A DNA stretch of 64,000 nucleotides from assembly GCA_964019055.1 (NCBI GenBank), contig OZ025213.1, positions 5,557,292 through 5,621,291 of the forward strand. Direction: 5' to 3'. Under the pieces are notes generated by a model. It saw nothing but the letters and a program-made list of their open reading frames with translations. It did no database searches and was not told the DNA's origin. This DNA is from Anthopleura xanthogrammica. Its lineage: Eukaryota > Cnidaria > Anthozoa > Actiniaria > Actiniidae. This document shows, in pieces, positions 20,223 through 33,500 of this stretch (positions within the stretch are counted from its first letter, which is position 1; every line of letters begins with the position of its first letter). Position numbers and translations under genes: made by a program.

Positions 20223-21801
20223 CTGTATATAAGTAACTTGAAGCAAGGTTTATAATTGCGGACAGTATTCCTTCGTTGGACTTGGGGATATTGAATCAAT
20301 AATGTTTTTAACTTATAAATCAACACAACGAACGGGTATATATAAGGACACTACAAGCCTGACTGTTCAAAGTAAACATCGTCATGTGGTTATTAGGTGC
20401 AGTCTTATTGAATACATATATTTAGATAGTTTCATCTTATCGATAAGGAGTCGTTTTGTTGATCAACCTAGCCAGAGAAAGAAGCAAAGAAAAACAAAAC
20501 ATTAGAAATAATACCATAGACTTCAGTTCTAAAAGCCCTCCGCCCCGCGCTAGTATTGTTTGATGCAGCGGTGCGCACTTCTGTGGCTCACGAATATAAT
20601 TTCTACACTCGTTTTCTTGGGGAAATAAGAGTGTTCCAATATGCTGAAGTTGTTTGTATTTTGCATTTTTATTTTTTTGCTATTTCTTTAATTTCTACAG
20701 GCTGGCTACACATTGCCAGAAATATTGGACATTGTCAGCGGTGTTACGCATGAATGAAAAAGAAGTGGTTTTCTAGAGGAAAAATATAACTACATGGTTT
20801 CCAAGCACATATTTATGTTCAACTATGATGTTAGTAAAACAATTCTTACCAAAAAATAGTTACTTGACAATCAAAAGAACAACTATTATTTTTCTGTTGA
20901 TAAGCCTCACCACAGGAAGCCCATGAAGGACAAGAAACAAGTTTCAAACGTAAATCGTTACTTTAAGCTTCCTTATTGTATCTCAGCAGTCAATAGGAGC
21001 TTGTAAAAACAAAATGGCGATATTTAGGGGGTTTTGAAGCTGTTTGGAACAGTTCTCTGTGGTTTCTTGTCATTTTTAACTGAAAACTACGAGCTAACAA
21101 CGCGTCGAATCGCTTAAAATTTAACCTAACTTCAAGCTTCTTGGGAACCTACATTCTGAAGGCATGCTGTCTATTTTGAGCGGTTTTGGATTTATTAAAC
21201 ACTCGTTTGGTGATATCGAGGTGGAGCTCTTTTACTTTTAAATTTTTTCGAGCTCAAATAAGACGATTTTGGGGTCAAGTGTGGCCAGATTTATAGACGA
21301 TGTATGGAATCTAGAGCTTTCGAAGCCTTTCGAAGGCAAGTAGTCCGGGAACCAATATGTCGCATGATTCAATGATCATTTTACGCATATTTAGTAGCTT
21401 GTAGGGTGGGTTGTTTGTCGCGATGTGGAGCTCAGAGGAAATAAAACCCTATTCGCCGTAAATAGAGGAAGCTCTATATTCCCCATACATTTCCTATAAG
21501 ACTCGGCGGCTATTTTGTAAGCTGAAACGCATCATTGCGCATGTATAAGCAGGCTCATGTCCCATATTTCTGGCAATGAGCACTTAGCCGCCGTCCGTCT
21601 TAGCTTTTCCATACCATCATGTTGTAGTGCTGCATGCAGGCTAGCAAAAGCATAACAAAGAGTTCTGTATATCTGCAGTCTGTATATATGGATGTGCGCA
21701 GTACTTTTCGAACAGGTCATTGCTCCCCGCCCTACTACACTCCCAAGAGCAAGGATAGGGAGAAAAAATCTGATGTCAGAATATTAGTAGTTTGAACTGA
21801 T

Positions 21802-22574
21802 TTACTTACAAGCGTTGCAAGAAAAGGCGCAGCTGTTCACATCACAGTCCGCTGGTTCCACGAACATCTGATACATGCATTCATAAGGATTCTTGTCAAC
21901 GCATTCTTCGAATCTCTTCTCTTTAAAAAACGTAAATAGAGGATGAGAATGGAATGGAATGGAATAGCACAAAACAGAACAGTACCACACAACACAGTGA
22001 TGCACAACATAGCACAGAATATAGAGCAGATTTTGTATGAGTGTGAAAAATAACGGCACACGACACGGTTAGGGTGCGGCGCGGACACACCACCGAATGT
22101 CAAATGTTTTCATACACGGCACGGCACTGCCATGGTCACAGCAAGGCGCGGTCTGTGCCGTAAGTTTTTCATTGTCATATACGAAAACTGCTCTAACACA
22201 GCGCAGCACAAAATAAAATAGCTGAAATATGAGTTGCCTTTTGGGCGAGTAAGGTATTTCAGGAGTTTCACTTTTCCGTTGATCGAAATTGATACCAGTT
22301 TGGATTTTAATTCATAAATTTTCATCATGATCTAGATTAATTCTAATCGAAGAAAAAGTATATATATATCAATGTATACATAATAGCGACAGTTCCTTTA
22401 CCAACCTTTATATTTGGAAGCAAGCTCTCGAACATATAGAGCATGAGGATGGTTTTTATAAGCGCGCTTTAGAGGGTAAGGATGATCCATACTGTTTCTT
22501 GAGGATGATGGTTTGGCCAGGCACAGTCCAGTCAGCACAAAAAACACGAGCATCAACAAGGTTGTCTTTTCCAT
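21802..22574 (-). CDS. Secreted cysteine-rich prepropeptide, ShK-like (2 coding exons, 95 aa)
   Basis: Exon 1 (22406-22574) starts at ATG 22574. It encodes a signal peptide of about 20 residues (Lys followed by a hydrophobic core, ending GLCLA) and a basic pro-region. Exon 2 (21802-21920) opens with a dibasic KR and then a domain with six cysteines spaced C-x7-C-x10-C-x4-C-x3-C-x2-C, ending one residue after the last Cys at TAA 21802. The exons join in phase. The C-x-D start and C-x3-C-x2-C end recall ShKT domains, but the middle spacing differs. Signal, pro-region, KR and compact Cys domain is the usual plan of cnidarian venom peptides and of some neuropeptides; activity is not shown. The exon-1 donor (G|GTTGGT) is weak. 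A consensus donor overlaps the stop, so a third exon is possible. The intron contains a MITE. Confidence 0.7.
22023..22195. mobile_element. MITE family B, copy 2
   Basis: Ends AGAGCAGATTTTGTATGAGT and ATATACGAAAACTGCTCT are inverted repeats. The core is GGCACGG-rich, as at 20049. It is inserted in the only coding intron of the cysteine-rich peptide gene. Confidence 0.8.
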
Positions 22575-25500
22575 CGTTTTATCTCTGAGTTGGGAACTGT
22601 TGAGAGAAAAACTAATTTTTTTTTTTTTTTTTTTTTACACTAACCCTTACAAACCAAATCATTCAGCCACCCACACAACGTTTCACCTATCCATTCACCA
22701 ACTCATCCATCCCCCCTTGTATTAAGTGGACAGCTTCGGGGATCCGTGCAGTTTTCCGTTTTATGACTGTTACTGAACTACCTTGCTGAAACGTTGCTGA
22801 TCTATCCATCCATCCGTCCATTCATCTCTTGGTATGTAGTGCCGATATTTACAAACTGACGTTCTTAAAACGTATTAACGTGATCCTACTGGCACGTTTA
22901 TCCAGCTTTGAAATGCTTTTTTTTTTTTTAAACATTCTAACTAGCTTGCACCTCTACCGTAACCAGTGGTAACAGGCCGGGCTACCGCAGACCGCCAAGC
23001 AGTACAGGCGATAAAACATCTTTCAACATTATTTTCATTAGGTTGACATTTGAAATCAAACCTAAGAAGTCACAAACATCTAAATATTTTTGTAATTTCG
23101 AGAGAAAACACTTTAATTAAAAAAGCAACTCAAATATGAAGAGTGAAAGGAGCTGCATGTCGTCCAACGGAACAACTGCTGGGCAGTGAACTGGCTTTTA
23201 TTTAAATACATAACAAAAGATGTTTTTAAAATCAAACTCTTTAGAATTTTAACTTTTTTCAATTTCAAATTTGAAAGTTCTGAATTAATAAATCAAAAAG
23301 AAAGTTTAAAAAAGCCTCTAAAAGTGAACGGGGAAGAGTCAAATGAAAGAAGAAACTTTGGAAAAGAATGTCGAGTGCAGGAATTTTGTCACCTATACGT
23401 AGCTACGATGCGCTCACCCCGGTTGGGTATCTGCGATCCAAAGGATGTTTCTTAAATGACAACACAGTGTCATTGGCTACTTTTTCCTGTATCACTAGCT
23501 AAAAACATTTCAACCTAAAAAATATAAAGCTAGAATAGTTTTGGGGGGCGCTTTTCACTACACTGATCTTGTGGTTTTCCCTTTGAAGATGCTGTTAGAA
23601 ATTTTTGGTTTGGTGTTTGTGGACAATGTTTCAATCAAAATAGTTATGTAAAACTGGGATTCCTTTTAATATTTTATGTCGCGGAATCATCATTTTGATT
23701 AACTAATGACGGACGAGTTTGCTCCACTGAGCGGGCTAGTTCTGATGAACCTCAAAGCACTGACTTCATTTTGTGTAAGAAAACCATGCATTTGACATTA
23801 CAAAATCTCCATTCTCAAAGTTCAAAAACTTTCACAACATTTTGATTTAAAATCCCTAAGTACTTCTTTTTCATAAAAATAAATATGTTCCTATGATAAA
23901 TGATAAATGTTAAGTTTTCCGGCTATAAGACAGAAAATTTTTAGCCAAGAACTTCGGCTTGCTGTTATTTTTTAATTTTAGCCCATCAGATTTAGCATAA
24001 GTAATTTTATTAAAGGTTTTAGCCCAAGGCTGAAAAATTATCCAACTTGGAATTTATTTCGGCTTTTTAGAGCTTACAAACTTGCGGCGGAGTTAGTTGT
24101 AGTTTACAAGTTTTTGAGGTTTTTATTCATTTTTTATTCTAAGATGAACAAGAAAAATAAATAAATAAATAAAAGGGAAAACTTGCATCCTTCATGGAAC
24201 AAGGTGAAGATACCAACGTCCTTATCAAAAGTGAAAAGTTAAAGTGGCTTTAGTTTACCAGTTTGTATGGCAAATCAACAAAATGACTTTGTCAAATTGT
24301 GTCGAGTAGCTAGTGTTTGTCAAATTATGATATATTTTATTTTGTTTGCAGTGTAAGTGTAAATACAAAACTGACGACATAAAACAATCAGTTAGTTGTA
24401 CTAGTTAAAAGATATCAGTCAACTCCCTAACTTACTAAAGAATGAAGCTTTTTACCTTTTTCGTAGTAGTTTTGGTAGGGTTCTAGAGCTGTACAGTTCA
24501 ACTACTCCGAACAGTGCTGCAGTGTTGTAGTTGTTAAACTAAGACCTAACATACGTATGTAGCTAGCATATAACCATAAATAACGGCAGAATTAACCAGT
24601 AGAATACCATCCATTGGTATTTATTATTAATGACACGTATGTGTAGCGGGAAACAGCTCGAAAAACTAAGCAAACAAAAGAAAAACCTGCATGATAGAGG
24701 TCATGATACGTGCCCAAATAGTTGTCGTGGCAGCTATGTACGTCCACGGGTGAAGCTATTGAAATAATTGAAACGACCGAAGTCAGCACACCAATAAGCC
24801 TCAAAGCCTTATCTTTTAGTATTACTATCAATAAATATTACAAATATTACAAATAAGATACTAATGAATATCCAGAATTTTAGAAAATAACCGCATGATA
24901 TTCTGGAACAACCTTGGAAAGTCTCTTACAATAGCAATGAATAATTCAATGTTGAGAAATCCATTTTGTTAAAGATAAACAACTTTCTGAGGCGAACTTC
25001 AAACTTTATATTAGCTTCAGTCTAGTTATGCATTTTAATGTAGTCTGATTTAGACTTCTTAAAAACCAAACACCAAACGTCTGAAATCATTTTAAACTGA
25101 AAAAGATGTAGTTTTGGGGATGTCGATCAGTGGGCACTCCTGCTTCTAAATTAATTATTTATTCCTAACGTTTTACTTTTGTTCACAATTATTCTGCTAC
25201 TAAATTTCTTCTAGCTTGTTGGATCCGATCCCTTCCTTGATTCGAAAGTTTCGGTTTTCCTCCCTCCGTAAAACCCAATACACTACTAATTCCACTGAAT
25301 TCTGTAAGTTAGCCGTGCACTGACTTTGATCAGCCCAGAGGTTCAGGGTTTCTTACTGAAAATCAAGTTTTTTCTAGCCTTTAATGAAAGCTCTGCCCCT
25401 TAGTGGTTTCCCAAACAACAGAAACAGCATGAAAAAGCGTTCACTAGTTACGAACTAGTTGCTTTAGAAACACGTTCAGTTGCTAAGTTGCCAATACTAG

Positions 25501-26865
25501 TACTGGCATTCTTGTCAGTGAGATTCCGAAACGTCTCTCAAATATTTTGCTACTTATTTTAAAAAACCGGCAGAATAAACAATGGAACTTGTGAATGAGG
25601 AAGTTGTTTTGATTAGTGACATATAGTAAGGATGTTATATAGGTTAGCCAGAAATTAGGACACTGCTGGAATAACACGGTATAATGATTCATTTGGGATT
25701 CTTATGAAGGCGAGGATCAGAGTCCCCGATGTGAGCCTGATACCAACTGATTATTGCCTTGCGCAAGAAGACCGCTTATCTTGAAGACTAATTAACTGCG
25801 AACCCAACGAAGAAAGACGACTTATTAGCTGTGGTCGAAACTTATTAAAACAGGCTTCGAGACCAAGGCTATTGAAGAATACTATTGGATTTAAATTGGC
25901 TTGAGCTATGAAGTACACCATGAAACCCATAACAATTAAAAGTCATCTAAAAGTCATACGTAAGACAATTCTGCTCTCAAGTCAAGAAAAAATTTTGTTT
26001 CACGGCTTTGATTTTGTGTCTCATCAGACAAACTGCAGTAATTTTCAAACTCACTATTTAGAAGGGAAAGGATCGTCACTGATCTCTGGTCAGACCGAGG
26101 ACTATAAATAAAACATTGTATCCCCCCAAAGAGAGCATAAATATTTATGCTCTCTTGATCCGCCTCCAGTTCCGCCTCATTTCCACTCCCAAACTACTAA
26201 ATTTCTGTTTTTGTAGCCCAATTTTTCAACTGTTTTTCTATATGTGGTTTTTTTTACGGCGGTACTTTTCTCTTTTCTTTCTTTTCTTTTAGCAAAAATT
26301 AGCAAAAAGCTTGAAAAAGGTATTAAAAAAGAGAAAGATGAAGTAAAAAAGCTAGAAAGCAAAAACTTTCACGAAAAAAAGTGCTTTCAAAGTAAATACT
26401 AATAAAGCTAGAAAAAGCACATGTAGGAGAAATGCATATAAAGTATGCTACCAGAAAGAGAATATCTATCTTCTAGATATACACTTTGCATTAATTCCCA
26501 ATCGGGGGATCAAATCAAAATAATTCTCTTCTCTCTGAGGGGTGTATTCTTTTATAATAATATGTGAATATTATAAACTTGGAATTTTTTAGGTAAAATT
26601 TTTCACAGTTTTTTTAAGGTGGCTCGATTGGATAATCACGGCGCACCACCTTTCAGCTTCAAATCGAAAATGCGCTGACGCAATGCAAATTTTATCTTTC
26701 TCTTAAAGCCTTGATAAAATAACTCTCTCCCCCCCCCCCCTAAATTGTTTGAAGTTGAAAGGTAGCGCGTTAAAATCATAATTAGCAGTTCCATTGGTCT
26801 ATGGGTTTCCTGTGGTAAATTTCTCGGATTCCTATCGGTAGAGATTCGGACAGTTTTCGTTTGTT
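22575..26865. other. Intergenic region without a supported gene
   Basis: A poly-T run at about 22616-22636, TCCA-type repeats at about 22660-22830 and a SINE fragment at about 25230-25350 are visible. A signal-peptide-like start at 24442 (MKLFTFFVVVL) soon meets a stop. Other open frames lack splice sites or domain signals. I see nothing else recognisable. Confidence 0.5.
25230..25350 (+). mobile_element. SINE fragment (body and tail)
   Basis: It contains CCCTTCCTTGATTCGAAAG, a CCTCCCTCCGTAAAACCCAA block and the tail motif GACTTTGATCAGCCCAGAGG shared with the other SINE copies. The tRNA-like head is missing. Confidence 0.6.
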
Positions 26866-26907
26866 TGACGTCACTATAGCAACAAAAGAGCGGCCATATT
26901 GGATTAT
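26866..26907 (+). promoter_or_regulatory. CRE, RFX X-box-like and YY1-like motifs upstream of dynein
   Basis: TGACGTCA (26866-26873) overlaps GTCACTATAGCAAC (26870-26883), which fits the X-box consensus RYYNYY-N2-RRNRAC at every defined position. A GCGGCCATATTGG sequence follows at about 26891-26903, resembling a YY1 initiator-type site. X-boxes bound by RFX factors mark ciliary gene promoters, and the next gene is an axonemal dynein. The site is about 650 bp upstream of the ATG, with room for a 5' UTR exon and intron. The motif match is direct; its function is inferred. Confidence 0.5.
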
Positions 26908-27526
26908 TTTCGTAACAGTTGAGCAAGAAAAGAAGTAGAAACCTTAAAAACAGGCAAAATGACTTGATAACAAAACAGCTTTACAGTTTAATGCTACTTT
27001 GAAGTAATGAAGCAACACTTCTAAAGGATTTATTCAGAGAATTAGCGTCGTTTTCCTGCTATAAAGGTTGGTATTTCGGTTTGTTGTGACTTCCAGAGCA
27101 AAACATTTCTGGACTGGCTGGTCGTCAGTAAGCTTATTTTTAATCCTACCTTTACATTTGGGTGGTTTTCGCTTCACCTTTAATTTTACGCTGTAGTACA
27201 GGTTCAAAAGCGTTGTCTATATATTGTATGAGAAATTTTGGGACTTTGAAGCCAATGTACTTCTTTCATCTTGTTAACTGTACTGTAACGTCGTAAAAAC
27301 CTTAGTTAAACGAACAGTCGCACTGAGAATTACCACTTAATTATTAAAATCCAGTACATCATGAGATAGTATTTTTACCCTGGTTAAGGAAAGATTTTTT
27401 ATCCACAATGTACTTATATTAATCCTATTTTATCAAGTCAGTAGTATTTGAAATTCCACTAAATATCTCATTATAGACGTTTATAATTTACTGGTATAGT
27501 AAATAGTTCCTGATGTTTTTCTTTAG
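26908..27526 (+). other. Probable dynein 5' UTR exon and first intron
   Basis: A consensus donor (GTCA|GTAAGC) at 27127/27128 and the acceptor TTTTTCTTTAG ending at 27526 would define a 5' UTR exon of roughly 220 bp and a 0.4-kb intron ending exactly at the first coding ATG. The start of the exon is not visible. Confidence 0.35.
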
Positions 27527-30500
27527 ATGTCAGTCAGTAGAGAGAAAACTAGGCTGACCAATTCAGCCAGCCGGTTACCAAGACTGCCACCGATAGGGTC
27601 ACCCTCCACCCCTAGCAGCTCTAAACTTGATAACAGCCGATTGAGGACATACAGAAGAAGTGAACAGATGGAAGGTCTTCTTGCTGATATCCTGTATGTA
27701 TTGTCATTATACAGAGGGACCATGGAGAATGAAGGAGGGAGGATTGCTAATATCCACTTAATATTCAAGTCTCAGGCCCATCCATCCCTATTTTCAAATC
27801 TAACGTCTCGCCCCCGCCCAACTTCCATTATCACCACCTTTTGAGAGTGCTCTATGGTCCTTGATATACATATGTAAAAAAGTAAAAGTAGCCTGCTACA
27901 CAGATATCCTTAAGGTCATCACACAACAATTCTCTCCCAGTTGCGTGACAACCCTAAGGATGTGTACAAAGAAGGATACAGTGTAGATTACCAGAGATTG
28001 TAAAGACAGGGGGGGGGGGGGATTCTACCCTTCCCCTTATACCAAGCTTTACAGTTCTCTTCTCCCCTCCTCACTTTTATCAAGCCAACCTCTCTTGATA
28101 TAGGTATTGAGAGGTGAGAAAATAGCTTTGTATGGTTTGATATATGCAGAGCTTTCAATAATATTTGGAGTAGACGGTCAATCCAAAAAAGTAGGGGTCC
28201 GTATCCCCCAAGAGGCTGTAACTTTATTTGGCAATGAATTAATTTTTTGTCAAAATAGCCGGCAGCTTAAAGTGAAGTATCCGGCGATAAACTGCTGGTA
28301 GCCGCCTTTTATTGAAAGCTCTGTATATGTAGAACTAGATTGATCATACAGTTTGGGGTTATTTTTACATCACACAGATATCAAAAAGCAGATGGTTCCT
28401 TCAAAGATACTGTGGAAAGCCTTGAAAGGAAACCACTTCCTCCAGGAGAGCCAGATTTACCTTCACAGGTAAATTATTTTCAATAATTTCCTGTGTAAAA
28501 TCTTGATTTGTTTAGTATAACTGTAAATTATTTGTCAGTCATTCTTTTGTGAATGTAATAATAAAAATCTTTCTTTTAATATAATTTAGCTAACCTTTTC
28601 ATTTGTTTGTCAAATGAATATAGCAAGTGAATTTTCTATACTTTTTCCAATTTGCAATCCTTTTTGTGTTCTGGGCTACCTGTGGCCTGCTTCCTGTGTC
28701 ATACCTTTGATTGGTTCTTACATGTATATTTTGTAATTAACTTACAGATGATGAGCTCTGAAAGAAGAATAAGGGTGAGCATTTTTCTTGTCAAAATGAA
28801 TGAACCTATTGTAGCGAGCAGTATTTATTTCATCATAGGTTAGGACTCAATCTTTGTAAAAATAAATGATGAATCCATGATTGCAACAATTTTTGTATTT
28901 CTTTTTAGTTGAATTATCAATATTTAAAGAAGTGTGTGCAAGAAGGTCCTGTGACGCCCATGGCACAGGAATGGTGGGATACTATCCTGACCATGATCCC
29001 ATCAAGGCTTGTTCAGTCGCCAGGGTTACAGTTATACATTGCCGAACTGCATGAAGAAATTGAAAAAGAATATGAAGCCAGTATCAAGAAATCAATGGGT
29101 GTGTACCATAGCTTCATAATGTATTAATGCACTGACCATCACATGGTAAAGGGATGTGAGCCAGAAAAATAGACAGTTAACAACCGCTCTTTTCCACCTT
29201 GGCCCATCTCTGTGGCAAGATGCAAAGCAGTTACTCATGGGCAGTAATACAAGTAACAAATATATGCAACTTGTAATGCAACATTGTTGCATTGCAAGTT
29301 GCAGAGAGAATTACTTGTATTAACTACTCCTGCAGCAACAAAAATTTCTCTGTTGCACAAAGTAAAAGCTTATTCTACTCTTCACAACAATGAAATATTT
29401 CTTTGTGCAACTTGCAGCACAACAATGGTGCACAACAAGCTGCATGAATTTGTTTCCCGTATTATCTCACTTCAACTGTGTCAAAAATTTAACATAATTC
29501 TAAGACATTCATGATGTTGATGCATTATATTTTATTACACTAGTACAACACATTCTTGTGAAACCTAAAGTTAAGGGAGTCGAAGGTGATGAAGATTTGC
29601 CTGAAGATGTTGAGTAAGTATAGTAATTAATGAAAAACTTTAAAAAATATATTTTGAGATAAATAACATGAGATCTGGACGTGATAATAAATAATTTGCA
29701 TTGTTAACCATATTGATATCAATCAAAAGATGTTACTCACAAAGAAATTTAACTATTGTTCATTTACAGGGGTTTGGACTTCTCCAGCCCATGGAGAGAC
29801 AGTTTTAATGCCGCAAGGGATGTGATCAAACAAAACCTACATGTATTGCATCCATCTATGCAGACAATACTCTCAATCTGTCAGAGTAGGAACTATGCAT
29901 CAATGCTCATCACCGACCAGTATGGCCTCAGGTAAATGTTTGAAAAACACAATGAGGCAAAACAAGATCATTGAATAGACCATTTTCAAGCATGAGCACT
30001 TTCAAGAATATCACAGGTGGCGCAGACATGATCTCAAGGCATTTTTAGGCAGTGTCTATAAGGCACATGATCTTGCCCGAAAATACCTCTTTTTTATGTC
30101 TGCTCCTGCAACATTTTTGAAAGCACTCGCACATCTTGAAAATGGTCTATAATTGAATATTTGAATTGCATGACCATTAGAAATTGTTATGTTTACCAGT
30201 ATTTTTTCTATAATTATAAATCAATCATTGATGGAAATTGCATTGCAGAAATCAAGGACCTATTGAGTGTGAGCACTTGAAAAATAATGTCACTCTAGAT
30301 TGTGAAAAAACAGAAGAAAAACTCATGCATAGGTGAGTATAACACCTTATAATAACAGAACCATTAACCTCAGTGGACATTAGTAATAATACCAATATGG
30401 CATTGGTTTGCATGTTAGGAGCAGGTGTAGCTCAGTTGATTAGTGCACAGTATGCAGCCTTCGGAGCTAGAGGTCCACAGTTCAATCCTCAGGATCTCCA

Positions 30501-33500
30501 AGTCTGTTCTGTGTAGCTTTAGCTTTAAATACCCGTAATAAGAAGCACTGATAGTTTGAGGGGTAAAGCCACACCTTTAAGCACTTTATACATGAGCCCC
30601 TGGCTTATGAGAATTGTGCAACCACCCTACGTATTCAAAGTAAAATAAATGACCTTTTTTTGATGTTTTAGTTGGTTTCCAGAAGTGGTGAACGTTTTCA
30701 TAGACAAGAACATGTTAAAGCATCTCACTACAAGCCAGACTGATGCATTCTACAACAGTGTCTCAGTTCTAATATCAAACCAGGTGAGTATCTCTGAGAA
30801 TACATCACCAAGAGTGAACCTAGAGTTTAGATTCAGTCTTTATTCCACAACTTAATTCCTTAGGTGGAAGATGCAGAGGATGCCATCAAAAACTTTTCTT
30901 GTGGCCTTCTTTTCCTCTTTTTGCTTTTCTTTCCATTGTGAATCAAGGGTGGTGTAGTGGTAGTATACTTGCCTCTTACCTCTGGGTTCTCAGGTTTGAT
31001 TCCTGGACTTGGTGTCACAATGTGAGCAGAGTCTGTTGGGTTTCTCACATAATTTAAGGGTTTTTCTCTGGTTTTTATCTTGCAGCTGAATGATATGATA
31101 AGCAGGACAATCATGGCCTGGGAGTCTCTGTTTCAAGAGAACAATAAAAACATGTTACCAGTGTTTAAGATGGAATTAATCCTTGATGATGATGATAACA
31201 TGCAGTTCTACCCAGTCCTAAGTGATGTAGAGGGAGCTGTTCTTCATGTGGTTGATACTGTTGCCAACACTATGCAGGGTGTTCCTACTGTACAGGTATA
31301 CGTCACGTCACCTCATGTTGCATCACCTCACATTACAATCTCCTAATCTCTCACATTACAATTCTCCAAAGAATCATGTAATGTTATGTCATGTCAACTC
31401 ATATCGCATCACCTATTTTCACTGCATGTCACATCGTATCACCTATTTTCACTTCATGTCACATCGTATCACCTATTTTCACTTCATGTCACATTAAATC
31501 ACTTATTTATTTTTATCACCTCATGTCATGTCATGTCACATCACAATCAATCCAACCACATTACTTATTGTCACATCACCTCACGTCATGTCACATCACA
31601 AGCACATCACATCACATTAGCTCATACAACATCATTATTATTACCTCATGTCATACTTACAGTCAAAATAGAAATATCTTCACTTAAGCATTGACAACAA
31701 AAAAACACTTCAACAACTGATCTATAGAAATTGGTAGACCATAAAGATAACTTTTCATTAAGGATATACACTGAATCAAAATATGGCAACCAATTTGAAT
31801 AACTATTGTTCTGGACTGACTAGCCTGGTGTTCACGTGGAAACATAAAAGCGTTTTTACATGTATGAGAGGCTAATCAATCCAAAACAATAGTTATTCAA
31901 ATTGGTTGCCATATTTTGATTCGGTGTATGCCTACATGTATCTATATGCTTGCCCCCAGCCTCAGGGTCATATTTGTTTATTGCCCTTCCCCCATTCACA
32001 TCTGCCAATCCCTTAAAAGGCAACATTTCAAATTGTTTACTAATGTACTGTCATATCATGTACATGTTTTCAGTCTTGGTTGGCTGGTGGGAATACAGTT
32101 AATCATGTGGATGCCAAAATAGATGAAGCAGTTCTTCAGAAATGTAAAGTGTTTCTCAAACAAGCTGTGAAGAAAAACCTTGAACAACCAATTGAGTACC
32201 TCCATTCCTTTGGTGAGTCCTTAGTTCAGACTGCTGTTGGATTTTGTTGCTAAAAGTGTACTCACTGATGTCACTGGTCTAGTTAATCAAGTCCTTAACT
32301 TAGATATAGTGGATAAGGGGACTCCTGTAGACATCTGGCTCAGCCGCTTGCCTATGTAGGCTAAGAAGACCTCCTTGGCGCTAGATACTCAATACCACCC
32401 CCCTTACTGCTGCCTTAAATCATGGATAACGGAATACTTGCCTTCGTGTTCATAGTATAGACGTGTGTATATCTTACATAAATTTCTTCTTGCTTCTTTT
32501 ACTCATTGTCAATGAAATGTAATTTTTTTTTTATCCACAGACAAGTACAGCGACCTTGTTTCAGGAGAAGCGAGAAGACTTATCAATGATTTCATGGCAG
32601 ACGATCATTCTTTTGAAGAATACACACAGGTATGTAGGAAGAAAGGAGCAAAGAGGAAAAAAGGAAAGGATAGAAGGGAAGGGAAGAGAAGAGAAATGGA
32701 AGGGAAGGGAAAGAAGAGAGGAGGAAAGGGGAAGGGAAGAGAGGAGAGGAGAGGATAGTAAAGAGATCTAGACAACAAGAATTTTGAACATGACCATAAC
32801 ATGTAATAAGAGAGAAGTCCTTTATAATGTATGAATGAATGCTTTATTTACAGGAAATTGATCGGTTTCGGTCACTAGCACGAGAAATCAACAGCTTACC
32901 CACCATAGCCTACTTTGATATGGTCCAATTAGACTGTGATGATCTTAAGAGAGGACTAGCAAGCAAAGCCAACAAGTTCGCTGATGAACTCCTAAGTAGA
33001 TTAGCCGAAGAACATCGCTCAGAAAACAAACGAATCATCTCCGAGTATGAATCGATTAAAGAAAAGGCTATGCGGGTACCTGAAGACACAAAGGAAATGA
33101 TTGAACTGCAGAAGTTTGTTGAAGAAGCAAAGAGCAAAGGGCTTGTTAAGCTTGGCAACAATATCAAAGTAAGTCACTGGGATATATACTCATATATATA
33201 TACACACACATGTGGATGGGCAAGCAAGATACTGCTACCTCTGTTGGTTTGGTGCAGAAGATCATTAAAGAAGGGGCTTGCAAGATCATGTACTAGCAGC
33301 CATAAGGCAAGAACGTCTGCATAGGAGGCTATCACAAGGCCTTCCTTTTAACTTTTTTTGGTTGGGCATCGGCCTGTTGTACATGTGCAGGAGGTCATGT
33401 GATCAAGCCATGTCACACCAACATTCAGGGCCCTAAAATATCTGAGGTGATCTACATGTAGAAAGAGGGGTTTCAGAACACGTGCCGGGCGCCATGTTTG

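Larger units (their letters stand above)
18007..21801. other. Intergenic region without a supported gene
   Basis: It contains one SINE (19581-19772) and one CGGCACGG-rich MITE (20049-20222). Hydrophobic open frames at 19.3 and 20.6 kb are T-rich low complexity without splice or domain support. Confidence 0.5.

Noticed and set aside
23186..23455. 89-codon plus-strand frame
   Set aside because: Composition is AT-driven with no domain, helix or splice signal that I can support.
24442..24486. Signal-peptide-like start (MKLFTFFVVVL) on the plus strand
   Set aside because: It meets a stop within 15 codons; a donor at TTG|GTAGGG is possible, but no matching second exon was found.
30422..30497. Possible tRNA gene
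   Set aside because: A and B boxes are present, but the acceptor and anticodon stems do not pair well and a SINE-like body follows.
31246..31694. Plus-strand frames rich in His/Ser/Thr
   Set aside because: Products of the CATCAC/TCATG simple repeat in the intron after exon 9.
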